Below, in pieces: positions 23,601 through 36,700 of a stretch of 38,213 bases of DNA. The DNA comes from Ichthyophonus hoferi (lineage: Eukaryota; Opisthokonta; Ichthyosporea; Ichthyophonida; Ichthyophonidae). Where the stretch lies: the NCBI GenBank assembly GCA_002751075.1, contig NAOQ01000196.1, forward strand, positions 5,141 through 43,353, in the 5' to 3' direction. Made by a program: the position numbers and the translations under genes. Position 1 is the first letter of the stretch; every line of letters starts with the position of its first letter. The notes under the pieces are model-generated. The model saw nothing but the letters and a program-made list of their open reading frames with translations. It was not told the DNA's origin and did not search any database.

Positions 23601-25432
23601 TGTATGATGAAAAAATGACAACAGTTACCATACAGTCCTTGGTTGTGCACCAATAAAAAAACAGAAAGGGTCAATATGACCAATCGCTAAAGGTCAATAT
23701 CTTTGACACTATATACCATTTGATAAGCAAGATATCATTGTAAGATTAAGGTTAAAACAACTATAAAATCTAAAACGATTATAATATAACCTTGGGTAGA
23801 AAGACATTATGATACCGTGAAATCTATTATGTATGCTATACCTAATATATATATATTATAAGTAAGATGACCTTCTTCATTTGATATCACTAAGTATTAA
23901 TAAAGCACAGTATAGTATAGTACAGTAAAGTACAGTAGATTATAATACAGTACAATACAGTACACTATAGCCCTATTTTCTCTGCCATCCACACCTTCCC
24001 TTATATAGCTCCCCACAAACATCACAGTTAAATATAGTAACTAGGTACAGGTAGTCAAAGAACTAGAGATGCAATCAGGATATTAATTCAACCAATGGGT
24101 GATGATGATTGCTTTAAATGTTTACCTGTGACTGGAAGGCAGAAGGAGCTTTAAAGAATAAAATCAAACAGATCACAGTAATGAAGCTAGTGATTGGTGG
24201 AGCAATATAAGCAAATGGTAAGCTATATTTTTTGGTATATTTTTTAAAAAGAAAAGCAGCCAATGAGGCAAGCGTGCACCCACATACCAAGTAGGACCGC
24301 GTCATAATGAGCATCCAATTGGAAGTACTCTCTGGCAACTGTAACATAGCCTAGGACAGTGTGAAATAGCCCTGGTTGGTCTAGGTGGGGGAGTCAGGTA
24401 AATGAAAGGGGTGAGAATGAGAAAAGGCTGGTCATATATAGAGGGAATAAGGTATGATTTGCATTAAATTATATTATATACTACATAATACAGAACAGTA
24501 TACATACAACCTATTATGCTATATATTACTCTGTGCTTTATTATAATATATAATACTACATACCCTATAGTAATACATACACTCTACTATAATATACTAT
24601 ACTATATACTCTATAGTAAATATATCCACCCTACTATAATGCATAATACCATATACCCTATTATAATATATAATATTCTAGGCCCCATAGCAACACACTC
24701 AATCGATCATACCTATAATTGGATACCCTATAATAAAAGCCCTATATACGGCATCTTTCCCAACAGACCATTTACAATATATATATTATACAATAACATA
24801 ATTTGTAGGAAACTCCAACCGAAAAAGGAAAGTCATGTATGGGATATTAACAACAACACTAATAAACAATAATAAACACTAATAAACACTACATCCAACA
24901 ATACAGGTATGATACACTCAACAGAGATAGAAATAATAACTATGTTTAGTTAGCTAAGCATTGTGGCTCAAAGTCTTAATAACCTAGAATAAAGTAAGAG
25001 CAAGGTATACCTTTCACCATAGCATGAACTCAGAAATTACACTTACCCGCCTCCTTTACACGGTAATGCTCGATAATAGACGGGAACAAGGGTAGGATAC
25101 AGGCAAAAGCTATTAAATCCACAATAAGAGCTGTATACCCCAGGGAAGTTACTATGGATGGGCCAATATACAGCCAGGTCTGGCATGAGCCATCCAATTA
25201 GTAAATAAGAAACTCAGAACAATGGAGACAAGGCATAAACAAGAAATCAGTGACATCTTACAAAACAAACTTTTTAAATAAACAGAGAAATAGAAAGAAA
25301 ATAACAATAGTAGGCAGTTTTGGTTTTCCTCTGAGATCACCAACGGTAATCAAGAGCATTCAACTTACAGATAGTTAAGATGCGAAGGGTTTTCTTAGTC
25401 TCTCGACTAAACTGTTCATCTTGAGCACCCAT
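17632..25432 (-). CDS. MFSD10: MFSD10 (TETRAN)-like major facilitator transporter
   Basis: A 12-helix MFS carrier of the MFSD10/TETRAN group; human MFSD10 is linked to organic-anion efflux. Exons in order: 25432-25369, 25151-25047, 24350-24288, 23546-23455, 23138-23065, 22731-22632, 22185-22117, 21492-21395, 21264-21208, 20963-20919, 20671-20567, 19995-19940, 19295-19246, 18860-18704, 18254-18192 and 17771-17632. They sum to 1338 nt, or 445 residues plus TGA; human is about 455. Landmarks: LIVDLIAFACILPLFPSI in helix 1; MFS motif A GHASDIYGRRP at 97-107; GISFSIGFIFGPLVGAFF; EETLP near 230-234; SGLEFTLSFLVHERF; MQQGRLLAFIG; and LRASGALARALGP at 385-397. Only the exon 9 donor (GTGCAT) is weak. 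A stronger GTGAGA ten bases upstream would break the frame. Introns are rich in CCAAT/ATTGG. Confidence 0.93.
17936..17949. promoter_or_regulatory. X-box-like site GTTGCTATGGTAAC
   Basis: Close match to the RFX X-box, inside the last intron of MFSD10. Sequence match only. Confidence 0.4.
20202..20480. repeat. (CATACTATCATATATACCAT)-type tandem repeat
   Basis: Array of 12-bp units such as CATACATACTAT and CATATATACCAT in an MFSD10 intron. The long ORFs on both strands here are products of the repeat, not genes. Confidence 0.9.
23890..23966. repeat. (AGTACAGTAT)-like imperfect repeat
   Basis: Short imperfect array of CAGTATAGTA and CAGTACA units within MFSD10 intron 3. Confidence 0.7.
24480..24690. 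repeat. TA-rich imperfect repeat (ACTATAATATAC)
   Basis: AT-rich run of TATACTA, TATAAT and CATACCCTA units in MFSD10 intron 2. The 118-codon ORF over it is a low-complexity artefact. Confidence 0.65.
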
Positions 25433-25542
25433 GTTTACGGTTGAAACTGAAACAACCTAAACAGGATATGGTTAACTCTCGGTGAACAGCTTTATAGTCG
25501 CCACATAGAATGTAGCCTTGATCTTATCGCAGTTATCTTATC

Positions 25543-25550
25543 TTTATAAA
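25543..25550 (-). promoter_or_regulatory. TATA box of MFSD10 with adjacent GATA motifs
   Basis: TTTATAAA lies 111-118 bp upstream of the MFSD10 ATG. Directly downstream on the minus strand is AGATAAGATAA, two overlapping GATA-type motifs. Confidence 0.5.
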
Positions 25551-25555
25551 GCACA

Positions 25556-25860
25556 ATATTTCTTAATCGAAGTTATTATTTCTTAATCGTGGTTAAATAT
25601 ATCTTAATCGTGGTTAATGTTTCTGAATTGCACTTAATCTTTATTAATCACAGGTAATCTTTATTAATCGCAGTTAGTATTTCTTAATCACAGTTAATCT
25701 CTAGTAATTACAGATAATCATTATTAATAGTGAAACTAAAGTACAAGTTAGTGCAACTAAAGTTTTATAACCTTTTTTCTATTAATGCATATGTATTAAT
25801 GCATTAATCTGAGTTAACACCTTTAATCTCTTTTAATCAAAGTTAATCTAAATGAGCTCC
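25556..25860. repeat. Tandem array of about 20-bp TTAATCG-type units
   Basis: About nine units of 20-21 bp run from 25556 to 25740, with cores TTTCTTAATCGTGGTTAAT, TTTATTAATCACAGGTAAT and TTTCTTAATCACAGTTAAT. Less regular TTAATC/GTTAATC repeats continue at 25795-25855. The array lies immediately upstream of the MFSD10 TATA box. Confidence 0.75.
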
Positions 25861-27702
25861 AATCAATATTTAAATTTACTTTCGTTGACTCTTCAAATAT
25901 TATGTTGTACACTAGGAGTAACAAGATGATTCGTTAAGATAAGAAGTTTATTGTACAATAAGTAATCAATCCAATTATTATTAATTTTTATAATTTTTAT
26001 TTAGAAGACAGATCGGGCAATGACTGCTTTCTGGAGTCAATTAAAACCTAATAAATAACGTTTATTAATTTACCTGTATGAATTGATTTTATTCTTAACA
26101 AATTTATCTGTATGAACTAATTTTATTCATAAATTTATCTTTCAAAATATTAGTAAAACTCAATCAGATTGTAGTTACGATAATAAGACCATAAGAGCCA
26201 TAAAAAGTTCCTATTTATAGTCTTCATATCAATGGCATTAATTGTTATGTTAAGCATTGAATAATGTGTAAATAATAAAAATAATCTATATGATTTATCC
26301 AATTGTTTGCTTTTATTTTACAGTATTTGTAAGACATTCTTACAGAAGAAAAGTAAACGGGCACAAACATCCATACGTAGTTAACATCCAATTATATTCA
26401 ATATTTAAGTGACTATATCCACAGTGATCAAAATTTATCACGTAAATTTATGCTCGCTGCAAGCACTAGGCATGTTTATTTTTGGGTTCTTAATATTCTG
26501 GCTACAAAAGCCATGCTTACTGCCAGTCATCCAGTTTATCACATGAATTTGTTAAAACTATATAGGTACGGAGCACTGCTCTCATACACACTTCAGGTAG
26601 TATAAAAATAGGCATTTTCCTAACATCGGTAGTCCACCGTCTTCTCGGTACTCTTTTCCCTAGCGCAGTGGCATGGCTTGACCAGCTGGATCTAAAAAGT
26701 AACTCTTTACAAACATTGTCATGTTTTCCTCTTTTTTCAATTCTGTTTTACCAGCCCAATGAAGTTAATTAATGTATATAAATACACATTTTATTATGCT
26801 ATATTACATTATAGTATATGATATATTACTTTATATTGTATTATATTATATTGCATTATATTACATCATAAATCCTACCATGCCTAATATCTGGCCTACT
26901 ATACGGCCTATTATCCTGACTGCTATCTCACCTGGTTCATAGCTTTAGTACTAGCTGAATAAATAAAATAAAACATTTGGTTCTCTCCCAATAGTTAAAT
27001 ATAATTATAACTTGCACTTACTATGAGAGGAGTTTGTAGTGGCCAGGTCCACGATTACCCCGTTTTATGTATATGGTATATTTTGTCTTACATATTTGTA
27101 TTATTTGTATATCTATAACTAAGAAATCAACTGTTAAATGTAATTAGCTTTATTTATTTCAGTTGGAAATTATCTGGCCTATATACCTATTCCATCTCAA
27201 TATTATTATAAACAATCTAGTCTGATTTTATACAAAAGCGTTGTCTCGCTCTCCCCCTCGCTCTCCCTCTTCTCTCTCTTTTGTATATATTTTAGTAAAC
27301 ATCTATTTACAATTAATAATTTTGTTTCATTTTTCCTCTCGCTTTCCTTCCTCTCTCTTTTTATATCTATTTTAATCTTTAATTGCAATCCCAAGTCCAG
27401 TTGTACTTGGTGTCTACTCTACTTATCTTACTTATCTTCTATATAATACTAATCTACCTAGGCCCCATTGGCCTATCTAAAACTTTCAATTTCTCCCGTC
27501 TCATTGGTTAGATAATCTCACTGGTATTCTCTCTATTATTCTTGCCCATTTATTTTTGCATCTGATTTTTCTTTTTGTGTTCTATTTATTTAAAGTTTGA
27601 GTCATATTTTAAAGCTAAACTTTGAAGTTAAGGCTTGGTTTCCCACAGGACCTTGGGTGATTAACTGTAGTTATAACCTTAGCTTGGCCTAGGCTAGAGA
27701 GA

Positions 27703-30700
27703 ATGGTACACACCGACTATAGTATAACTGTGGGACAGCTACAGGAGCTGGTGGACCCTAAGGACCCTGAAAAGCTTGAGGCCTTGGGGGGCATAGAAGG
27801 TGTTGTCAAGGCACTTCAATCTCACCAGTAGGTTTATTTATAGGGGATGCTGTTGGCTTCAGGTTACTTAAAAGTATTGAATGATTTAGAGTTTGGCCTG
27901 CTTAACAATTCATAACTATACGTAGGTCTGAATTTTATATAGCCTCCGTTGTACTGCATACTTGTCAACCTAAATACGTGGACATGCTATGGCATATAAT
28001 TTACTTTTTTTAATGTTCTCTGTCCCAACCGTATTATTAGTTAATGCACATGCTAATTACTGTTACTTGTTTAAATACCTTACCCACACAGACTTGATCG
28101 CTTTCTTTAAAAAGGCATCTACTTGCTCCTGCATATTAACACTGACACCCATACACATCTACATATTTTCATCATACATAGAACTTCTAACCATTATTTC
28201 TTTTATATAAACATGTCTTCTCTTATCTTATTCTCCTTCTGTATTTGCCCACCTGCTGCTTTTATTTAGACTTATCTTTTCACTAGCACTCCTCTTTCTG
28301 TCTTTCTGAATCTCTTTTGTTCTTTTACTATGTATACGAAGAATATATTTTTTGATAATCACATAGCATACCCAGTGTGTGGATAATGGATGTGATGGTG
28401 ATCCTTGAATATGTATATTCTGGCACATTGTATAGTATAGTATAGTGCAGCATAATAGCATAGTATAAGTAGTATTACTATACTATAGACGGCACCCTAG
28501 GGCCTTATTGGCTATTATCTTATCTATCATTTATTATTGGTTTTCTGCCCTGTCTACCTGTATTTGAAGCTACTAGGTGCTTACTGCCTTTTATAGTGAT
28601 AGGATTTTTATGATTGCTCATTGGTTTAATAGCGTGGCCAGCTAAGTTGGGACCAATCCCTGCAGGAAACTTGGCCTTACTAAAGAGCAGGTTGCAGCCA
28701 ATCGAGAAAAATATCTTAATGATTTTGATTGGTGATTTCTTGCATGGTGTTGAAAACTAAAGAGTGGTAACGAGAGATGATTATAGTTGAGGAGTGAGCA
28801 TTAGTTATGATGATGGTTATAGTGATAGGTATAGTAATAGTTAGTGAGAGTTATAGTAATAGTTAGTGATAGATAGGGTTTACAACAGATTTTCAGAGAA
28901 GATAAAGATAAAAAATAAGGTCTAGACAATATGAGAAAAGGGATATATGTAGGTTGTATATTTTAGCATTGGTTTACCATCTCTAAGGAAGGACACCCAT
29001 AACGTTCTACCTTAGAGTAGGCGGCTAGTACTGGCCCTATATGTTATATATTCCCTTAACCTATACTCACATATGGTCCTAATGATCTACCTCCTATCTA
29101 TCCTAAATCCTTCTGGGAGTTAGTGTGGGAAGGGCTTCACGACAAGACCCTCATCATGCTAATGAGTGAGAATTATATATATATATATTATAATACTCAG
29201 TTATATATTTACTGTTCTTCTCATTGGCTACCTCTCCTTTATCTGCATTTTTATGTCCTTCCAATAACTTGCTTTCTACTAATTGTATTCAATTCTCTTT
29301 CATTATAATTAGTATCAGCCTATCATTTCACCCCTCCCCTAACGATCTCTTTCTGCTCCAATGTAACGATCATCTTCGCCTATGTATAGTGTAATGCCAT
29401 AGGTCCTCCTAATACACGCTATGATTGTATTGATTCTTTCTTGCCATTCTAATTCATTAATGAACCAATTTAAAACCTTGGTTAAACATTATATTTTAAT
29501 GATAGGCTAATAGTTGCTAAGCATTGCCACTATTTAACCAATCACTGTTCTCAGTCGGGGCGGCTGTGAGTCTCATACTGGGAATACGGGAGAATCCAGC
29601 CACTGGGTGGATAGAAGGCTCAGCTATCTTAGTGGCTGTTTGTATTGTGGTGTTGGTAGCGGCTATCAATGACTTTGAAAAGGTATAGGTCTGAGGACAG
29701 AGTGAGCATATAAATGTATATATATACCTATATGCCCATATACCTGTAGTAACATAGTATTATATATATATACATATGCATTCTTCCTGTGTTATATCAC
29801 CAGGTCTACTTGCCCCAGGTGGTGGTTTCTCTTTATAGCTCCAATTAGAATCTGGATGTCACATTCCCTTTTATCTCCGCCAATATCATCTTATATGCTG
29901 TTAATCTAGATAGTCATTTATTGGGCTATCCTATTGAGGCCCCATATTTGAGGCAAGACATTGGCTGATGTGGGTACTATTGATGTGAACTTTACCATAT
30001 CATTAGTTATTTGAAGGCTTTTCTATAACTTGTCCCGACCTTATTGTGTACATATCCAAAATATACCCTCAATATCTCTGACTCACATCATTTACAATGC
30101 AGGAGAAACAATTTAGAAGATTAAATTGTAAAAAAGATATGAAAGATGTAAAGGTTATCCGAGATGGTGTCCAATCACAGGTAGGGGTGTATTTATATGA
30201 CCAGTTATTTCATTTTAGTGTCCTTGTTATTGTCTACGATTGGATAGAAGGTGCTTCCTAGAGGCATATACCATCCTTTTATATTAGGTTATGGCATTTT
30301 TTAAAAAAAATATTATGCAAGATAAAATCCACTTCCAGGTTTGTCACTACATTTTACTCCGAATATCTATATACGAACAAAGCATGGGTAGTAGCGTCAT
30401 CGACAAGGCCTTATTGTATAAAGCATTTTAAATTTGAATTAAATCAATTGGAAGAGTTTAAAACAAGTCCCGCGCTAAGGGTTTTCATGCCAATTAATGG
30501 CCACAACAACCCTTCAGGCAGCCTCCTTCTCTAATATGCCACTTATTGATTATGTTTAATTATGTTTAATTGCAAAACTGCACTTTTCTATCGAGTCTAT
30601 TCTTATACCTTTCAGGTATTGGATCAATATCACACCATCATATCATTCATATCTGGTGTTTTACTATAGAATCTCCCCTTCTCACTGGTGTTTCTAAGGA

Positions 30701-33700
30701 AAACATTATGATTAAGAGCCAGTCAGCGACCAACAATTCATAATACTACTATAGTAAACCACACAGCATGTTCCGGCCGACATCCAGCCAATCCAATCCA
30801 TCACGTACTCATTGTCTATTGATGATATCCAATCAATAGCTGTATCATAACTGACTGTTTATTGGTTAGGTGCAAGTTACTGAGTTGGTAGTAGGGGATG
30901 TGGTAGTCATAGATACCGGTGACATCATGTCGGGCGATGGCATTTTCTTATCCGGTTATAGTCTACTGTGTGACGAATCTACAGCCACTGGTAGGTTTGA
31001 TAGGGAAGGATAGGAAGAGTGAGTGAGTGAAAGAGGGGGAGAGGGATAAAAAGATAGAAGAGATGCATGCGTACCCATAAAAGGCATATTTCCTACGTAA
31101 CTATTCTAAAAGGTACTGGCTATCGCTCATTTGAAGTGTTCTAATTGGCTGCTGGATTTATCGTATACACATTGGCCCTTAATGATACTTTGAGCTACCA
31201 CGTGCATCTAGGTGAGTCTAAGGCAATTAAGAAAGGGACAGGCGACAAACAAGATCCGTTTTTTATCAGTGGGACCCAGGTCATGGATGGAATGGGATCT
31301 ATGATTGTCATTGCGGTGGGATCTCACTCGTACAGTGGAAAGGTAGGGTCAGACAGGGAGAGTAGACAGACCTTATGTTACATAGTACTAATACATGTAT
31401 ACCAGGGGGATATAGAGAGATAGACCAGTCGGAGGATAGGCAATACGGGCACTATACTATCTATACACAGTTGATTGTACTATAATACTGTTGTATTGTA
31501 CTATAATGGCCGTAGTACTTGGTACACTTGGTGCTGGTGGCATTGCCTTCATATACTACTATATACTACTATACTACTATATACTACTATATACTACTTA
31601 CATTACTATACAATAATCCAATGCTGGCTATCAGTGGGTGATATTTGTGGATATATATGCATAAGGCACTATATATATGGATAGATGTATTCTTTGGTAT
31701 CTAAGGGGATTTACCTTTTTCTTAGTAGGTAACATAATGTTGACGCCCCATTGACGTCACATCCCATCCTGCCGCACTAATCAGCCTATCAATCAGTAAA
31801 TTAATTGATGTAGATGCCTTTCAGTTGCTAGTAAAAATGGAGTATGCCATTTATCTATCTCTGAATAGGAAAAGAATCGAAAGAGATCATTGGCTGCATT
31901 GCACCATACGTCTATTAGTAATAAGGACCATATAAATTTACGTATAATAGTATCCAGTAATATTTGGACATTAAGGTGATTCAACTTTATACAGCAAATG
32001 ATGGCCTTACGCGAGGATTCTGACGACACACCACTACAAGTAAAACTAGGTGAACTGGCCGATGATATAGGTATGTATAGGATGGTTTATATGATAGGTA
32101 CTCCACCTCTCCTCTATTGGCTCCCCTACTACCATACCTTTCAATCATTGGCTAACTTGTTATAGCATATAGTCTATCGATTGGTACTTGTCCTCCCTCT
32201 CCTTTTCTCTCCAAGGCTTGTCTTTCAACTGGTAATATTTATAGGTTTCTACTACACTGCTGTCTGTATTCCGTCAGAGATTATGTTCTATGTTTTACTA
32301 GGTTTTAAAATAAACATGATGCACGCATTGGTTGACACATAACTCTTGACTCGTGGGCATTTCTAATATATGATTTAGCATTTTAAGGTCTTGTGTTTAT
32401 ATTTCATATTTAATACTTTAAATGCAAGTACAGGCAGGTTTGCATCAATGATTCTGTGTGAGTATATCTTAATATGATTATGTGATTGGACCCCCTAGGG
32501 TTCCTCGGTTTAATTGCAGCAGGGTTTACCGTGACGTGTCTGATAGCACGTGAGCTCTATCGCATCTATGTGTTGGGTGAACGGGAGCTAGACTGTCACT
32601 TTGTCTCCATGGTGATACGCTTCATTATCACTGGCGTCACCATCCTAGTGGTTGCTATCCCTGAGGTATAGTCTGCTGTTAGTATATCTATTTTTACTAT
32701 AGTTCATTGTCACTAGGATATATGATTGAGGTATAAGTACCAATAACAACTGTTGGTATTGTGTTGTAACTAATGGCACACTTATATACAAGATTAATCA
32801 ATGTTCTACTCACTCTCCCCTCTATACTCTCTCCGCTCTATCTCCCCTTTTCTCTATATTTTTTTCTTTTGTTCATTCTTTCTTATATCCCTTTGTAGGG
32901 CTCGCCTTCTATATCCTTCTATATCACTCAATCTTTGTTCAATATATACAGCATACTACACCATAGCTGATAGTAATTGGTTGTGAGTGATATTGCACTG
33001 ATCTCTTACAGTACATGATCCAGTGGGTGTCTAGTAAGGTTTCCAGTTTTTTTTTTGAAGTTGAACGATTGGCTGGATAAGTGTGAGTAGGTTAGTTCTA
33101 AGCCAATAGCTAACAGGTTTGCTTTTCTTCCGTACATTTATTCACGCACTCATACGCATATACATATACTTATACTTATACTTATACATATACATATACA
33201 TATACCTACACACGTGTAGGGCCTTCCTTTAGCTGTGACCATGTCATTGGCTTACAGTATGGTTAAGATGTGTGAAGATCAAAACCTCGTTAGACGATTG
33301 GAGGCCTGTGAGACTATGGGTGGAGCTACCCAGATCTGCTCTGATAAAACAGGTAGAGGGATAAGATGAGAGAGGGAGAGGGAGAGGGAGAGGGAGAAGA
33401 TGGGAGAGGGAGAGGGAGAGGGAGAAGATGAGAGAGGGAGAGGGAGAGTGAGAATATACGAAGGTATATATTATTGGTGTTAATACAACGTGTTTTATGT
33501 ATACAGAGATGGCTTTGTACATTTGGATGTATATGTGCTTTAAAAGGTATTGGTATTTAAAATTATTTAAAGATGATATCTGACTGGTATGCAGCGGTAA
33601 TTATATAGTATTATAAATATTATAAAATGCCAGCAGATTATAGATAGACGAGATATACTCTCTCCCTGTCCAATCTACCCTGACTTATCAGGTGGGGCTG

Positions 33701-36700
33701 ACAGGGACCTTGACGCAAAACGTAATGACCGTAGTAAAGGGTTATATCGCAGGCGAACACTTTGATAGTGTAGATGATAGACTGAAGGACAGATGGTCCG
33801 ATAGGTATGCAACCTTGTGATTGGCTCTATTTAAATATATCCTTGCCTTTCGCATGTGTAACTGATTGTAATCTCCAATCGGATCTCAATCTTAATATTA
33901 TAGGTTTTATGTGGTTGATAGTATTGATCTGTGTTATTAATTTTGATAGACTCACTAATCATTGCCCTCTTATATTATATCATCTACCAACTATTGGTCC
34001 CTTCTATGTAATGGAAGAGAGAACTAAAGAAAGAAATATAAATTCTAATACAATGTGCCACGTGCATGCAGCCTGTATGTAATAACTATGATGGATGCTA
34101 TTAGCTATGTGATCATAAGTATTATTATTAATTATTACATTGGTTTTACTTGATTAATTTCATGGCTGTACAATAAACCGTGGTCTAATGTTAGGGAATG
34201 AAAGTCGTGGTCTCCCTGGTAACCCAATGACCTTAATTAGTCCTAATGAATGGATTGGTCATTAGACTAATGATCAAGTACTTAGGAATGCTTGAAGGAA
34301 AATCAATAGGTCAATAGGTCAATAATAATAATTGAATTTATAGATAGAGGTTGTCAATATAGGATAATGTTAATGGAGGTATGCAGGCATTTATATTGAC
34401 TGATACTCTCTCCTGCAGGGTGCTGGACCTGATAGGGACGGGTCTATCAGTCAACTCTACGGCCTCTCAGATAGAGGGCCAGACTACTTATATGGGGTCA
34501 AAGACTGAAGGCGCCCTGCTCGATATGGTCCAGATACTAGGCGTGGACTATAAAGCTATACGCTCTACTGAGGATATTGTATGCATGTTTCCCTTTTCGT
34601 CCAATACCAAGCAGATGAGGTAGGAGGTGGGTGGGTGAAGGGAGAGATATCAGTTATATCACTATGACTGTTAGCTTGCTGCTTGTGGCCTACATCATGC
34701 TCATGTCATCCCATGTATATATATGTATGTATTTATATTAGGTATACATATCTTATGTTAGGTATATATGTCTACACTAAGTATATATATCTATATTAGG
34801 TACATATGTCTATATTAAGTATATATATCTATATTAGGTATATTACCTCACTTAAACATTTGGAAACGTATCCTGATATCCTTATATCTTTATATAAAGC
34901 ATACCGTTTACCATACGTTATTATGACCCTTTCTCGCATACCAATACGTCTCCGTGCCAGTTATCTCATGCTACTCATGTCTTCTTCACAGCACATTGGT
35001 TCGTATTAATGCAACCACACTACGTCACTATGTCAAAGGTGCGCCTGAGAACCTAATAGCCAATGATGAGTACTATATTGATAGCAAAGGGACAGTCAAG
35101 GTAGGGAGGGTTATATAGGAGACTGACCTGCATCCACTATACCCTGTAAACCATACACTATATTCTATACACTATGTGCTATATACTTATACTATACACT
35201 ATATACTATACACTATATTTTATACACTGTGCTATACACTATACACTATACACTATATTCTATACACTATGTGCTATACACTATACACTATACACTATAC
35301 CCTATATTCTATACACTATACACTATACACTACACTATACTCTATACCCTATACCTATACACTATACACTATACACTATAGTCAGTATTACTTTTTGTTG
35401 ATTACATATCGGATCACGTGTAGGGTGCTTGTCCAGCCAATTCTAACTAACACCTGATGGATGATTCTTATGGCAGCCAATGACTGGTGAGATTAGGGCA
35501 GCGTTGCTACGTGAAGTTCAATTTATGTCCCAGGATGCCCTGCGAACCATGGCCTTCTCCTACGTGGATATCCCTGATTGGTAGGTGAGAAGAGGAGGGT
35601 AGTACGTAATACTTTCATAGTGCAATAGGCGGTGTATAGCATATAATTACAGTTCTGTAATTATGACGTCATACTCATGTTGTTTTGTTGTTAAGCAAAC
35701 CTGTACCACTTCTTTAATTGGTGAATTAAAATGGATAGCAATGATATATGCAGCACCATCATTTCATTGGCTCCAGGGGCCTCGGCCCATTGAGGTAATA
35801 TTATAACGAAAGCATGATGAACTGATTGGTAGATCACGTAGGGATATGATAACCGGGCCATTGTATTGGCCAGGATGCTCTCTCCATTATCTCAATAGGG
35901 TCTCTTATAGTGCTATTCCTGACTCTCCTTCTCTTTCCCTCTCTTTTTCCCTTTCCCTCTCCTATAGTGTTATTCCTGACTCTCCCCCTACCAACCGATC
36001 AGTCCACATTGGATTGGTAGGTATTGAAGATCCAATCAGGCCTGAGGTCCCAGCTGCCGTTAGGACCTGTCAGAAGGTATTATAATACCTTAATGTTGAT
36101 AGGATTAAGATTTGCTATTGCGGACTATAGGTTAGCAAGACACGCTAAAGGGTTATTAGAAAGAATGTGTATTGTAGTTATCTATATTTATATTTCTTAC
36201 TATATAGGACTTCATCAATAGAAGAATTGTAATCAATCCATATGTGTATATTTAACTCGTTGTGAACCAATCAACACCTGCCCTCTCTTCCCTCTCTCCG
36301 TCCGATTGGTTGCTAGGATGGTCTCATTGTTGAATGTAGTTTTCTACTAATTACTTGTTGTTAAAGGGTTATGGAATGTAATTAATATCCTGTCTAGTGC
36401 TATTTGCAAGATCCTACACACTGTGGTCCTCTATAATTCAATGCACTAAAGTACATAATATTACCATACACTCACTATAGTAAATTATATTACAGTGCAC
36501 GATAGTACATTATATCACAATCAAATCCAATAAAATCCAGCACATCTGATCACATTGAACCAGAGTCACAAGATGCGCTCTGTTATGCCTTTAGAAAGAG
36601 TACTTAAATACACGTAGACATAGACTGTACACACCTCGTAATCCAACCTTACTGATGGTTTCCTGGGACATGCAGGCTGGAATCATGGTGCGTATGGTCA

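Larger units (their letters stand above)
25433..27702. other. Divergent intergenic region between MFSD10 and the Ca2+-ATPase
   Basis: About 2.3 kb separates the two start codons. It holds the MFSD10 TATA (25543-25550), the tandem array (25556-25860), AT-rich sequence, a TTATATTG-type repeat at about 26785-26870, polypyrimidine tracts at 27240-27360, and two ATTGG boxes near 27468 and 27503, roughly 200-235 bp upstream of the ATPase ATG. I saw no exon in it. Confidence 0.6.

Noticed and set aside
24516-24872. 118-codon plus ORF
   Set aside because: Low-complexity Tyr/Ile/Thr sequence from a TA-rich repeat in an MFSD10 intron.
26655-26700. tRNA-like A box (TAGCGCAGTGG)
   Set aside because: No matching B box, anticodon arm or acceptor pairing follows.
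28711-28735. GT donor just after TTTGATTG (28731) as an ordinary intron start for ATPase exon 2
   Set aside because: It would insert non-family residues, and no AG acceptor exists that joins in frame to GPNDLPP; the AT-AC model fits exactly.
35174-35457. Overlapping 75- and 93-codon plus ORFs
   Set aside because: Products of the ACTATAC heptamer repeat within an ATPase intron.
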